Of a stretch of 64,000 bases of DNA, positions 1 through 11,800 are shown piece by piece; positions within the stretch are counted from its first letter, which is position 1; every line of letters starts with the position of its first letter. Under the pieces are notes generated by a model that had not been told where the DNA came from, ran no database searches, and worked only from the letters and a program-made list of their open reading frames with translations. This stretch comes from Nothopassalora personata. Lineage: Eukaryota > Ascomycota > Dothideomycetes > Mycosphaerellales > Mycosphaerellaceae. A program made the translations under genes and the position numbers. The DNA lies in contig CM066296.1 in the NCBI GenBank assembly GCA_033816765.1, positions 2,418,001-2,482,000 of the forward strand, read 5' to 3'.

Positions 1-129
1 ACTGTCGGGCCACTCTTGGACAGTCCGACTGATACCATCCTGAGCATCCCGAAATACGAGAGCCACTTATGCAACATCTTCAATCGCATGTCCAACACGT
101 TCTTGCTCGAAGTTGACGACACCGACTGA
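1..129 (+). CDS. 3' end of an unknown protein-coding gene
   Basis: The frame beginning at base 1 is open for 42 codons and stops with TGA at 127-129; the start lies outside the window. The tail has a mixed composition and ends in an acidic run (EVDDTD). I do not recognise a family. It may be a final exon, because no start codon is visible. The next gene starts about 480 bases downstream on the same strand. Confidence 0.4.
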   Translation, partial: TVGPLLDSPTDTILSIPKYESHLCNIFNRMSNTFLLEVDDTD

Positions 130-607
130 CTGCGATACGCCGTGGACCCTGCTTCAACGTACTTGAGCAGACGGTCAGTCACCCTTGCCCTCAGCATACG
201 ATCGCAGCACGATATGATACCTTGCAATTGCCCTTCAAGCTGCACAACGCAACACCATCGCTCCGATCCGAAGACCCCAGCAATCTGCAGATGCAATGCT
301 CGCCGCCGGAGGCCTATCGCGACCGCCCGATACCGCGCGATAAGAAGTAAGAAGCACGAGCGCGCGATGTGGACCGTTGCTCGTAGAAATCGTAAGAGAA
401 AGCACAGCCTGGCAGAACATCGGTCGCTCTCATCCAAGAATTTGAGTCGTTGAACGTCGTTGCAAGCGGCCAACACAGTGTTGGTTGACTCTTCACGTTT
501 GATTGTTACCACCTTTCAAGAACATCACGTTCACCTACCACTTCATACCAATACCACCGAATCACACCACATCCTTTCAAACCACCACCACAACACAATC
601 AAGCAAG
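130..607 (+). promoter_or_regulatory. Intergenic region and 5' leader of the peroxiredoxin gene
   Basis: No convincing gene is seen here. The last 90 bases before the ATG at 608 are rich in CA and ACC triplets and poor in G. This is typical of the 5' leader of a well-expressed filamentous-fungal gene. No TATA box or specific operator could be assigned. Confidence 0.35.
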
Positions 608-1286
608 ATGTCTGGACTCAAGGCTGGCGAGCAGTTCCCTGAGGGCGGTGTGGCAGCGCGGGGTGTACAATGAAGATATGGACACGTTACTGATGAGGTG
701 GATAGTCAAGTTCAAGTACATCCCATGGACCACCGCCGACACCAAGGTCTGTGGCTTCCCAGTCACCTACGATGCCACCAAGGAGTTCGCCAACAAGAAG
801 GTCGTCCTCGTCTCCGTCCCCGGTATGACCAACTAATAGACACTCCTGAATGAGCACACACTGACACTGTCCTCAGGTGCCTTCACCCCCACCTGCTCCG
901 GTAACCACGTCCCCCGCTACATCGATCACATCGCCGACCTCAGTAAGCCTCCATCTCCCCACCCACACGTCCCCTCCTCTAATACATCCCCTCCAGAGAA
1001 CAAAGGCGTCGACAACCTCATCATCATCGGCCCCAACGACGCCTACGTCATGTCCGGCTGGCAAAAAGTCAACCTCGGCGGCACAGACGACGACAACACC
1101 TTCGTCATCTTCGCCTCGGACCTCGAGACCAAGCTCGCCCACCAGATCGGCTGGACAGCTCCTGGAGACCGCAACGGCCGCTGGGCGGCGGTCATCGATC
1201 ATGGAAAGATTACGTATGCGGAGGTGGAGAAGGAGTTGCAGGCTGTGACGGTGAGTGGTGTGGAGGCGGTGTTGAAGGCACTTTAG
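608..1286 (+). CDS. Peroxiredoxin, Asp f 3 / Pmp20 (Prx5) type
   Basis: The gene joins four exons, 608-647, 706-822, 877-942 and 997-1286, giving 170 residues. All three introns are GT-AG, 54-58 nt long. Thiol peroxidases of this family reduce hydrogen peroxide and alkyl hydroperoxides. The start MSGLKAG and the active-site block PGAFTPTCS place it with fungal Asp f 3/Pmp20 proteins. The peroxidatic cysteine is Cys59, and Cys29 lies 30 residues upstream, the same spacing as the two functional cysteines known in Asp f 3. The protein ends in KAL, which is not a strong peroxisomal PTS1, so location is open. The C-terminal pattern (VEAVLKAL) matches the family, which supports the TAG stop. In-frame sequence stays open for 58 codons after that stop; see findings. 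Confidence 0.93.
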
Positions 1287-1616
1287 AGGACTGTCCCGTA
1301 TGATGGTGCTTCCTGGCGGAACCGGAAGATGAGTGATGTCGTTGCTGGGTATATCTCCAAGAATGGGAGGTATGTTTGGGGTGCGAGTACGGGAAAGGAA
1401 CAGTGGGAGAAGCCTGGGTTGATGCATGGGTTCTATGCTGCTGAGGCGACTTCGAGGTCATAGATGATGAGACACGGGATAGATCCTGGGATGAATCAAC
1501 GACGTCTATGAAGACAGGAAGTGCCGTCCGGTAAACGTAAGAACATTATGAGCCTACTGGTATAGCACAATCGTTGAAGCACATGCTTGAAGCTACTTTG
1601 TGCTACCTGATCATAT
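1287..1616. other. Intergenic region between convergent genes, with in-frame post-stop ORF
   Basis: This stretch separates the convergent peroxiredoxin and ureidoglycolate lyase genes. Bases 1287-1463 continue the peroxiredoxin frame for 58 sense codons to the next TAG. The rest is presumably 3'UTR; no other feature is visible. Confidence 0.5.
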
Positions 1617-2564
1617 TCACATCTTCGCTCTCATATATCCTGGCTTACTCGCCTCCTCATCAGACTTCGCCTTGCCTTCCTTCAGCCCATACGAGTTGTG
1701 CGCGATAGGCGGCTGCTCAGCTTCGATACTGGCACCTTTCTCGGCACCTGCATCCTTCACCTCCACTGCAATGTCATCCCTCACGTCCACCTCTTGACAG
1801 TCTTCGAGGGCAACTCCATTTGCATACTGTACGACGACGAAATCAATGTCCTTGTCACCCAGCACGACCATTGGCGCATGCCACGTTCCAGGTCCATAGG
1901 TCACGGCTTGATCTCCTCGTGCGATGAAGGCGCGGATGTTTTGCAGATCGGGTTCGCCAGGTCCTTTCGGTCTTCGTTCCCTTCCCAGGTCTGCCGGAGA
2001 AGGTGTAGTGGTTGGTGCATGATCGTTCGTGAAGGGGTTCGGCCTCGCACCGAGCAGTCTATCCTTCAGCGACCTCGCTCTCTTCGGCTTCTCGGCAGGG
2101 TATGGCTGCAACCTGTCGTCCTGATCTCGTTGCGTAGACTTCAAAGTCGGAGCAACAATCACCAAGTACCGTGTCTCCCTGTCCTCCTTGCCAACTCCCA
2201 ACGGCACAAAAGTCTGCGGCGTGAAGGGATGTCGTTCCAACACCTTTACGTGAAACACTTCCCTCCCATCCCTCTGCCCCAGCTCCCTCGGCTTGCACAC
2301 AAACATATTCACCACACTCCTCGCCGGCTTCCGACTCGGCGCCAGCGTGTACCAGTTCTCCATGCTCGTCACATCCAGCCACTTGGTCGCACTGCCCTGA
2401 TTCGCCACGACCTTCTCCAGCTTCGTCGCTCCATGGTCAGGATGGGTGCCCGGGTTCTCGACCAATTCCCCGAACGGCGCGAAGTCAATGGGATTAAGTG
2501 AACTTGAAGCGAGGATGGTCGGGCTCGAGGTGTGTTTCGCGGTCGTAGGCTTAGCCGGAGCCAT
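1617..2564 (-). CDS. DAL3: Ureidoglycolate lyase (allantoin degradation)
   Basis: This is a single-exon gene of 315 residues. Ureidoglycolate lyase splits ureidoglycolate into glyoxylate and urea, the last carbon-releasing step of purine/allantoin use as a nitrogen source. Family signatures are the N-terminal block around FAPFGELVENPG, the central block around EVFHVKVLERHPFTPQ with FVPLG, and the cupin-like C-terminal block GPGTWHAPM followed by a FVVVQYANG strand. An insertion of about 65 basic and proline-rich residues (near residues 135-200) separates the halves and makes the protein longer than the yeast enzyme of about 195 residues. The start at 2564 is the first ATG of the frame and gives a short Ala/Thr/Ser-rich leader. 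Its promoter side has been invaded by the large nested transposon starting 267 bases upstream. Confidence 0.88.
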   Translation of the reverse strand: MAPAKPTTAKHTSSPTILASSSLNPIDFAPFGELVENPGTHPDHGATKLEKVVANQGSATKWLDVTSMENWYTLAPSRKPARSVVNMFVCKPRELGQRDGREVFHVKVLERHPFTPQTFVPLGVGKEDRETRYLVIVAPTLKSTQRDQDDRLQPYPAEKPKRARSLKDRLLGARPNPFTNDHAPTTTPSPADLGRERRPKGPGEPDLQNIRAFIARGDQAVTYGPGTWHAPMVVLGDKDIDFVVVQYANGVALEDCQEVDVRDDIAVEVKDAGAEKGASIEAEQPPIAHNSYGLKEGKAKSDEEASKPGYMRAKM

Positions 2565-2831
2565 TGGGTTTGGGGATGAAGGCGCGTTTGAGTTGACCTT
2601 TGACGCGGGACCACCACGATGTTGGGGAGCGAGAGGGTTGGCCGGGGGGCATGTTGATGAGTGGGAAGAGGAGATGTGGGGATCGGTTGGTGACGGTGGA
2701 GTGATGGGTTATTCTGTGGTAGTACAGCGCGGGGTGCAGGAAGGTAGTGAGTGGGACTGGGGTTTGTTATCTATTGTAGTATCTAGTGACGCGGCTGCAT
2801 CTCGGAAGTGTGCGGATGGCGGGACATAGGA
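2565..2831. promoter_or_regulatory. DAL3-side half of a transposon-split divergent promoter
   Basis: These bases run from the DAL3 start to the left end of the transposon and keep normal base composition without RIP decay. Together with 14847-14954 they would form a 375-bp intergenic space (367 bp once the duplicated 8-bp target is counted once) between divergent DAL3 and ECO1. No specific factor site was assigned. The left target-site copy is the last eight bases, ACATAGGA. Confidence 0.6.
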
Positions 2832-2863
2832 CAGTGGCCTAGGCTTACAAAACCGGCAAATAC
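2832..2863 (+). repeat. Left terminal inverted repeat of the large transposon
   Basis: The end begins CAGTGGCCTAGG. Bases 2834-2863 are the exact reverse complement of 14815-14844. Beyond the perfect core, weaker similarity continues for about 12 bases and differs mainly by transitions. The TIR itself keeps its CA dinucleotides, unlike the interior. Confidence 0.93.
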
Positions 2864-2989
2864 CCGCATTCAAAATTCGCAATCCTCAATCCTTATTATT
2901 ATAGACTCGCTATTTGTCTTATAGACTCGCTATTTGTCTAACAGCACACTCGCTACATTGCTTTATATAATGCCATGTCTAGCGATCGA

Positions 2990-4730
2990 TCTAGAGCCCT
3001 TTCGCATCGATATCGAGCTATAGACTGCCGCTAAATTTATATAGGTAGCTATTCGAGACAACCTCTTTAATCTCTACGGTGTTCGAATTAGCGAACGGAC
3101 CCTCCGCTAGCGACTCGTAGAGTAGCGAGGGACTCGCGAGGATAATTAGGCTTATAATTAGGCTCGCTAGGCCGAGCTACGCTAGCGAGTCGAGGAACTA
3201 TTCTAGAAATATAGCCTCGACGATAGCGAGTCTTATGCTATCCTCCGCCTCGATAAATTCGACCTTACCCTTCGCTAGTATTAAGAGCTACGAAGAGGTA
3301 TTAGATTAAAGCGTAGTCTTAGTAAAGAACAAGCTCTAGCTATAGAGCCTAAGATATAGCGAGTCCTTTAGGAAGTTATAAGTAGTAGCTATTAGTAAGA
3401 CTAGGGCTATCGTAAGCTAGTAAGAGAGCTACGTAAGAGTTATTATATTATTAGACGGTAGGATAGACTCGGTGTCTATAGACTCGTAGACTAGACTCGC
3501 TAACTTTATTAGCGACCGTATTAGGACACTCGCTCGTGCGATTAACCCTGTCCCTTTTGTCTCTCGCAATCCTATAATACGAGACCCTATAACACCGCGG
3601 CATACGAGGCTAAAAGTAGAAGGTCCTAACGACGTCTAGTTAATCGATACCTTTCTAAAATACGAGCGCTTTAAGATATAGATCTACGCTTGTATTAACG
3701 TCTACTCTCGGCAGGTTATCTAGTACTATATAGGGCCTATAGCGAAGACGAAGTTCTCTATATTTACTTAATACGTTAGAGTAATACATTACGGTAGTAG
3801 GGTACTAAATCGCGTACGATCTAATTAGGGCGTTAAGACGCCTATACTAGCCGATGCCTATCTACGAGTCCGAGAGCGACTCGCTAGTAATCTACTTACG
3901 TGTTATTGTCTCGTTCTAGGGCTAGTCTTAAAAGAGAGATAAGTTAAGTTACGTAGCGGTATTCTTTAGAGAGGCTAAAGTAAGCTAAGCGAAGATAAAT
4001 AATAGGAATAAGAGTTGTATTCCAATTAGTGAGATAGTAACATAAGTTGAACGCATTGAAACCATAAGGGTTCTTAGCGTTCCTAAATATAAAGGAGCAT
4101 ATCATCTAGGTCTATAGTGTCTACCTACAGATCTCTTAGATCTAAAGGGTCTGTAGTGTCTATCTATAGATCCCTTAGATCTAAAGGGTCTATGGTGTCT
4201 ATCGAGGGAGCGATAGATCCTCTATATAGGGGATCTGTTGTTACGAGACACGGATCCTAATGTCGTTACGTGCTAGTGCGGAGGGAGCCTTAGGCCCATC
4301 GTACTTAGACCGTAACATTACGTTCGATAAGGCCTTCTAGTACACCTTAAGTAAGGGCAATTAAACTATCGAACACTAGTAGGGCGAGGGTACTAAGGCT
4401 ACATTTAATCGCTAGAGAGACCTCTTTAATTAGTATATTATAATAGGACTCTTTAAGGAAGCATTAGCCGTAGATAGGATAGCATTCGCTACTATCTATA
4501 TTCTAATCCTTCGAAGTGTTGTATTATCGTTCGTTAACGAGTAGAACCGCTATCGTATCCGTCGTTATAACCTAGAATCGTATATAAACGGCATACCGGA
4601 TATCCTATATAACTACCTAGAGTTAAAAGGAGCACGACTATATAGGTATCTACTTAACCCTAAGGACGAGGAGCTTCGCTAGTGGAAGGAGCGAGTCGAT
4701 TAGTACGGTACGTTAATCCGGGGTGTCTAT
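2990..4730 (+). pseudogene. RIP-destroyed integrase-core (DDE) transposase of the outer element
   Basis: A plus-strand frame is readable across this stretch except for many TAG and TAA codons at positions where CAG, CAA or TGG would be expected, which is the signature of RIP. It starts with a helix-turn-helix-like N-terminus (around YGVRISERTLR). An RNase H/integrase fold follows, with a conserved S-I-D block near 3640-3660, a strand around IYACINVYSR and an R-S-N block that should read RSDRGVET. After the interruption at about 4020-4275, a G-N-Q-T-I-E block would hold the catalytic Glu. The run WNRHRIRRQ-like and GIPDILYNY resembles the C-terminus of fungal integrase-core proteins (Pfam rva_4-like, from memory). 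No intact copy is present. The family call is inference from degraded sequence. Confidence 0.6.
4010..4275. repeat. Non-RIP island with 39-bp tandem repeat inside the transposase
   Basis: This stretch keeps CA and TG dinucleotides while the sequence on both sides has lost them, so it arrived later or escaped mutation. It contains about 2.6 copies of a 39-bp unit (about 4106-4207, with a core around TTAGATCTAAAGGG). The ends TGAGATAGTAACA and TGTTACGAGACA look loosely like the ends of a solo LTR, but I found no clear target-site duplication. It interrupts the transposase frame between the second and third catalytic blocks. Confidence 0.5.
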
Positions 4731-6450
4731 AGTAGCGAGTCTAGCGCTACTATAGCTACGAGTCCTAGCTTAGCTAAGGGAGGACTCGCTATAGCTTAAG
4801 TACGGACTCGCTATAGCTTAAGTGCGGACTCGCTACTACTTCTACTAAACCGAGTCTACAAATCCTATAGCTAATACCTTATAGACCTTACTATATACTT
4901 ACCGCCTCTAACGCTAGAGTAGGTTAATAAGAAGCTTACTACTACTAGCTATCTATTAACACTAGATAGTAGCGAGGCCGGCCCTAGTCTAGGCCCTAAG
5001 AAATTGCATGTCTACGCCTATTAGTATCTACGAAACGAGACTACGTAATATCTCCGAGGTAGAGAGGGACTCGCTAAGTATATACCGCCTACTCGCCTTA
5101 ACGGATTAGAGCTAACGGAACGAATAATAGACTTATTTGCTTAAGCCGGTAAGCTATTATAGGTTATATAGTAACGAGTCTACGTCCTACGTCCTTTTTC
5201 CTACGAGTCTTTTCCTACTACTTCTAACATTATATTAGCTCCAACTTAGGACGATCTTTATATGCACAAGTTAGTAAAGACTTCTCTAGTTTATAGCGAG
5301 GTCTACGGCTATCTACTAAGGTGTAGCAAATGTAGTATACCTAACCTAGCCTTTATCGAGCCTAGCGAGTCCGTAACGAGTCCGCCTTTGCCCTTATCGC
5401 CGATTCCTAGTACCGAGACCCCTTCGAAACCGAACGGCACTACTGGATACGGTCTTTATACATTACTCGTAGCGAGTGGCTATAGTCGGGCTAATAAGGT
5501 ACTCGCTCGCAATAAGTAGACTTATGTTCGCTAGCTTAGTAATGCTAGAATTAACCCGTTATCGAGCGCTACTTAGGGCCTACGGACTAGTATTATTAAG
5601 GCTCGTAGTACAAGTGTTCCTATCTCGTTAGTCTAGGGTAAAGCCGAAAAGCTATCTTAACCGCCTAGGGGACCTAGCCTAATAATATCCGTTAAGCTAT
5701 ATAAGGTACCGTTTACTATTAAACGTAAGGGGGACCTTAAGACATAGGAGTATTAGCCGTATAAGCTCCTTAGCGCGTAGTAAATTACCGGACGATAGAC
5801 TCGCTACGAGTCGTCTTTAGCTAAAGCAGTAGATACGACAACCTAGCTTTATAACCTCGTCTTTTAAGAAGGCGCGGATAAGCTAGGCCTATAGCTTATA
5901 CGTCCTTATACTATACCGCCCTTCCTCTTCGTAAAGGCTACTAAAGATAATGTACCTATTCTTCTAAGTAAATTAAGCCTACGAGAGCGAGATCTCGAGG
6001 ATATGTTAATACCGTACACTAAGGGTATCTAGAACGCGAAGGATAGGCAAGAAGTACTAGTTAACGTTACGTATTAGGTTAACTAAGGTCGCGGAGCCTT
6101 AAACAATCTATATAGACGAGGAGTAGTAGAGGACTCGAGTAGTAACGAGTCCTTAGCTAGTCTTAGCGAACTTATAAAGGACGTGGACCGCCGACGCAAG
6201 CGTAAGCTTAAGGACTAGCGAGCGAGTATAGTAGCGAGTACTATAGTACGTCTAGCGGATTAGGGCATTACTCGCTAGGCTACTATAGCGAGTTAGGCTA
6301 CTTCTCGTTTAGCGAGTATAGTAAGCTAGAGCGAGAAGCGTCTAGCGAGTCGTAGCTTACCGTATTAACATACTATAACTCTAATCGCCGAGTCTCTAGA
6401 GTATATTAATCTTATAGCTAGTAGCCCTTAATCCTCTTCGTCTTCGTCTC
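4731..6450 (+). pseudogene. Second decayed plus-strand reading frame of the outer transposon
   Basis: After the integrase-like part, plus-strand sequence still reads as protein if RIP-type stops (TAG/TAA) are ignored. It is rich in Ser/Thr/Leu in the first part and in charged residues near 5930-6200. One undisrupted 85-codon piece remains at 5262-5519. The repeated motif GCGAGTC makes parts of it low-complexity. It could be the C-terminal half of the transposase or a separate passenger gene. I do not recognise a domain. Confidence 0.35.
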
Positions 6451-6949
6451 CGTAGCTAACGGGGTTTAGAGCCCCCTCTCGATAGTAGAATTTAGTGTTT
6501 ATAGGAAAAGGTTTAAGCAATAAGCTAGTAAGTACGTTAGCTAGCGAAGCATCGGTTAAGAAGGTAAATAAAGAGCGTACGAGTCTAGCTACGAGTTAAA
6601 TTAGAGAGATTAAGAAGGAGTCCTTAAGCGAGACTACAGTAGTAACTAGTGCCTTAAGCGAGTCTATAGTAGCAACTAGTGCTTCGATAAGTACATAGCT
6701 AGACTCGTAGCTAGACTCGTAGCTAGACTCGTAGCTATTGCTTTAGAGTCTACCTAACGATAACTAGCGTATAAAGGCACCGAGAAATAGGCTTGTTATC
6801 GAGCTATCTACGAGGCAGCTAAGACCGAAAAAGTAGAGGGAAGTATAGACTCGTAGTACATAGATAGGAGGTAGACTACTTAATATTATATTATTACTAA
6901 GAGCGAAATTTAGCGACTAACTTACTACCTAGTAGACCGCTAATAAATT

Positions 6950-7235
6950 CAATTAAGCGGCTAATAGTACCCTCTAATTACTAAATACGATCCTCCGCCG
7001 CGGCTAAGCGAGTCGATATATTATTAGTAGGGCGAGTACTAGACTCGCTAGCCTTACTAACCTCGCTAGCCTCGCTAGAAGTAGTTAAAACACCCTCGAC
7101 AGCCTTAAATAAACTATTGCTAGACTCGTTAGACTCGCTAGGCTCCTTAACTAACTTACGAGAGTTATAGCGAGCCTTCGCGTAACGCTTATAATACGCG
7201 TAAGTCTTATCGGTATTAGTAGTAAAGACTATATA
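6950..7235 (-). pseudogene. 3' part of a decayed minus-strand gene split by the gypsy insertion
   Basis: On the minus strand this stretch is open and serine-rich (blocks such as KLVKEPSESNESS). It continues the minus-strand frame found at 14026-14400, on the other side of the LTR retrotransposon, when the element and one target-site copy are removed. It is therefore the downstream half of one ancestral gene of the outer transposon. The product is unknown. Confidence 0.45.
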
Positions 7236-7397
7236 TGTTACGGGTAAACGACGTATATACTAAAGTTCTATAAAGTTTGTAATAAGTTCGATATAGAAGA
7301 AAGGGGAAGTTATACGCTATCCGAAGAAAAGGTGTCGGAAAGCAATCCGAACGCATAGGCGTAGCCTATGCTAAGAAATAGGGGCCCGCCCCTTACA
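7236..7397 (-). repeat. Left LTR (3' LTR in element orientation) of the gypsy element
   Basis: It is 162 bp long and begins TGTTACGGG and ends CCCTTACA, with TG...CA borders. It keeps CA and TG dinucleotides although the interior has lost them. It differs from the right LTR at five transition sites. Confidence 0.93.
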
Positions 7398-7430
7398 CTA
7401 CCCCCCCCCCCTTCCTCCTCCGCCGCCCCT
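7398..7430 (-). other. Polypurine tract of the gypsy element
   Basis: Directly next to the LTR, the minus strand reads a purine run (GGAGGAGGAAGG followed by an all-G stretch). This is the expected primer for plus-strand DNA synthesis and confirms that the element is oriented on the minus strand. Confidence 0.75.
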
Positions 7431-8870
7431 AGTCATAGCTCCGCCCTAGAGCCCATTATCCTAGGTATTCTCGTTAGGCTCGTAATAGGAAGTGCCCGAG
7501 CATCTCTTCCTTATTATCTAGCCCCGCCGACGCCGAGATAAAGTATTATTACCTAGGTAAGTGTAAGGTTTGCTATTATCTATTAAGTAACAATAGCTAT
7601 TGTTATATGTAAATAATAGGAGCCTAGAATATATCTTTAGGTTCTCGTCTCTCTTTTTTCTTTTCTTTTCTTTCTTTTCCTCATTACCTACCGTACGCGT
7701 AAGTCGCCCCTCCCCCTCCCCCTAGCTAAGCGTCTCTAGCCTTAGGGGCATATTCGCGCATCTTATGCCTATTGCTTAGGGAGACGACATTTTCCCTACG
7801 GGTTCTGACAGATACTAATAGTATGCCGTAAATAGAAACTACTACTACTATATCTCCTATTAACACTATTAAGTAAGTCCGAATAAATTCCTACGGAGAC
7901 CGAAACATTCTAACCGGAGCCTAGCATAAAATGTCCTAACGCCGTATCTACTACGTCCCCTACGCCTCTACTAGCGTAGACTACGTCTCCTAGTATATAA
8001 GTACCGGTCCTCGTCCTATTCTTATCGGGGTCCGCTAATTATCGTTAGGGCGTAACCGCGCGCGCCTACTAGGCCTATAATACTAACCGTAAGTATTGCG
8101 AGGACATGTATATACCGCGCGGACCGCGAAGGAAAATTATCGCTAACCGCGCGTTTTAGGCCGGAGCTTGCCTACGCCGCCTATGCTAAGTGGACCCGCG
8201 CTACTAACTAGAACCGCGCGTAAGCATCCTCCCTAGCGTCCTTCGCTACTTTTCTACCGGCTAACGGTCTTTTAGCGACGACGCCCGTACTAAGCTCCGC
8301 GCCGTCCTTAAGGCCTAGAAGGCTTTAAAGCCTCTCTAGCGTACTAGTATACTCTCCCGGTAAGTTTCTACGGCCTCCGCCCCTTTATACGCGCTTACCG
8401 ATTTTTTTAGTACGGTCGCCGCTAAGGTTATAGGCACTATAGCTAATACTTAGCTTACCTTTAGGTAGACGTATGTACTACAGGCTCCGTTATAAAACTA
8501 TCGCTAACCGACCTCTTAGTCCGGGAAGCGCCCTACGCGACCTCTAGCTAGGCTAGCGCCGCGTACGTTAGGCCTTAGCCTCTACTAACTAGCCTTCGGG
8601 CACCCTCGTCTTTCGCGCGGGCCGCGACCGGGCTATTATAGTATGTAGCTATCTCGTAAGAGATCGGGCTCCGCTACTTTTACGGCGGACGCCGCTAAAA
8701 TAAAACGCTCTTAAACTTACCTATACCTTCTTACTTCTCTCTATCTCCTAAAAAGACTCCCTAACCTAAAAGAACGCCTATCTTTTCCTAAATGCCTATG
8801 TCTACGCTAAATCCCTAGTAATCCTTACCTTTTCGCCTTCTCCCCCTTCTATTCGTATCCTATGCCTCCT
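7431..8870. other. Unassigned 1.4-kb region between gypsy chromodomain and LTR
   Basis: This part of the gypsy element lies past the integrase/chromodomain and before the polypurine tract. It has more GC than the pol region, with many CGCG motifs, and both strands show interrupted reading frames. I could not decide whether it encoded an extra protein, and on which strand. Confidence 0.4.
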
Positions 8871-8879
8871 TCGGTCCGT

Positions 8880-11800
8880 TATACGTTATTAGGTTACTAC
8901 ATCTCCTCTCGAAGTTATCCGCGGCTACTGTGTCCGCGAGGTACCCTAATAGTTCCTATGTAGGCTTATAGTATCTAGTCTATTTTACTAGGACTTCGCG
9001 CACTCGGCCTCTACCTCGAACCTTAGTTCTAGCGTAAAGGATCTCTTCTACCTACTACTCTTCGTAAGACTTAATTATTATAGGGTCCGGCTATTTATTA
9101 TCGATCTCCTATCTAGGTAAGGGGTCTTAGCTTATAGGTCGTAGTAAGTTAGGATAGAAGACCGGGTAGATCCCGTCGGGAATCCTAGATAAGCGTATAG
9201 ACAACGGTAAGATTACTTCTACTACCGTATACTTCGCGTATCTATAGTCGAGGCTCTTCTTTAGTCGTATAGTAACATAGTTACGTAGATCTAGCTAAAC
9301 TTTATCGCCTACACGATAGATTAGTACGGGCTTCCTGTCCCGGTTAGCGTAGTCCTCCTATTTTTAGGCGGCTTCCGCTATGCTCGCCTAGTATAGGTCC
9401 GTAATCTTTTGCATCCTTTCTACGAATAGCGTTACCCGTTACGCGGCGTCTAACCGAGAGGTCTCTAGATCCGGTTATAACTAAACGGGTAATAGTGCCT
9501 CGTATCCGTGTACCGCAAAGAAGGGGCTTATTCCTAGCCTAGCGTAATACCGCGCGTTTAGAGCAAGTTACGCCGTAAGGAGCTAGCGTTTCTAGTCGGA
9601 CTGCTTATAGTTAATGTAGTTACGAAGGTAAGCCTAGACTTCCTAGTTTAACCGTTCTAGGCCTCCGTCGGTTTATAGGTAGTAGGCGGAGCTAAGCCTC
9701 TATTTTACACCGGTTAAACGATAGAAGGTCCTCTAGAAGGTACTCGTCTAGTTAGTACCCCGGTTACTCGTAATAGCTTAGGGAAGGCTATAGTATCTTA
9801 CCTAGTAGTCTAAGAATCTTTTAGCGTAGTCCTCGGCTTTTATAGTAGGCATCGCTTCTAAAACGACGGTCTTACTTAGTCAATCCTTAATTACCTAGAG
9901 GTAAGTGTTCCCTTACGACTCGGGTATGTCCGTTATAAAATCTATCGAGATCTCCTAGAAGAATCGGTCGGGGACCGGTAAGGGTTGTAGGAGGCCGTAT
10001 TTTTATTCCCTCTACACCTTATTTCTACCGTAGTAGTTACAGTTCCTTAAGAACTACCTTACGTGCTTAGACTATAGGGGCTAGTAGAAGTTACGACTTA
10101 GTATCGATGCTATAGAGTCCCGGCTAGGGTAGCCGTATACCAGTAAATCGTGTACGGATTAGATTAGCTTAGTTCGAAGGGTGTCGTTCTATAGAATCGC
10201 TATGTCCGCTTCCTTATAGACGGACTCCGTAGAACTAGGAGTTCTAGGTACCTAAATCCTACCGCGGTAGCGAAGATACCCGTTACGGTCGATACTATAG
10301 TTACCTACTTATACCTTAAGTTTTACCTCGCTAGGAAGTAAACGCGCTCCTACCTTAATCGCACGATATACCGCTTAGAACGTGCTGTCCTTCTCGATAG
10401 TTCTTTCCTAGAGGTCGTTTAGCTCTTAGTCTTAGAGGGGTCCCTATAGTGCGCCCGGTGAACCCGCCTCTTCTATAGCGGATAGTCCTTCGAACTACGT
10501 AGCTAAGATTCGTACTAACGAAACCTTTATAGTCGAGCTAGCGTCTACTACCTTCGAGCCCGGCTAATTCTTTACGATGTCCGGTTTAAGAAATCTGCGA
10601 TACCGTAATAACTTGTCGTCCTACCTAAGCGTGTCCTACTCCCTTCGAGAAAGGGCATCCGGTATAATCGCCTCGGTGCCCGGCCTATACACTAGTGAAA
10701 ACTAGAACTTTGCAACTTCCTTAACCTACCGGATCTACCGTTCGGAGAGCTGTCTCTTTATTATAAAGTATTCTAGGTTCTTATAGTCCGTCTAGATTAT
10801 AAAGGGCCTACATGTTTTTAACTCGGGAGCCTATTCCTTAAGATAGGATACTACCGCGAGCATCTCCTTATCGTGAATATCGTAGTTAATCTCAGCCTTA
10901 TTAAGCTTCTTCGAGTAGAATCCTACTAGTTTCACGACTCCGACCTTTTCTTATAGGAGGGCGCCTCTAAGCGTAAAGCCGCTATAGTCCGTCTCTAAAA
11001 ACGTAGGGAGCTCCGGGTTCTAGTAGGCTAAAACTAGTGCTTTATAGTACTTATCCTTTAGGGACTTAAACGCATTAGCCTAACGATCTCCCTAGTAAAA
11101 CACCTTATTCTTACCGGTTAGCGACGTTAAGGGCTCGGCGAGCTTCGAATAGTTTAGAATAAATATCCGGTAGTAGTTCGCGAAGCCTAAGAAACGCCGC
11201 ACTTCCTTCTAGGTAACTAGTGCCTTCTAGTCCTTTACTACTACTACCTTCTCAGGGTCGGGTCCTACTCCTATCCCGTCAGCATGTATAATAAACCCGA
11301 GGTACTTAACCTTCTTCTATACGAACTTATACTTCCCTAGATCTAGGAAAAGGCCTCCGTCCTAAAGCTTCTAGAGTACGATACGAACCTTCTAGAAATA
11401 GTCCTCTTTTATCCCGTCGGAGTAAATAACGACGTCGTTAGCGTAGGCCGAGGCAAAGTCGTCTAGGTAGTCCCGTAACAAACTGTTAATGTACCGCTAG
11501 AATGTTATAGAGGCCCCGGATAAACTAAACGGACATACTAGCTACTCCTATAGACCGAATCTAGTTCAAAAAGCCGTCTTATACTCTTCGCCTCGAGCTA
11601 TCCGAAGGTAGTAGAATGCGGTAATAACGTTAACCTTCGTAATCTATCTAGCGCCCGTTAGGTTCCGAATAGTTTCCGGGATTAATAGTAGCGGATAACG
11701 GTCCTACTTAGTAATCGAGTTTAATGCTCTATAATTATAGTAGAACCTAAGTCCTCCCCTAGGCTTCCTTACGAACAAGACGGGAGCCGCCGCTTCTAAG

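Noticed and set aside
873..1427. 184-codon minus-strand frame opposite the peroxiredoxin
   Set aside because: Antisense shadow of a well-supported spliced peroxiredoxin gene.
1698..2501. 267-codon plus-strand frame opposite ureidoglycolate lyase
   Set aside because: Arg/Leu/His-rich shadow of the conserved enzyme on the other strand.
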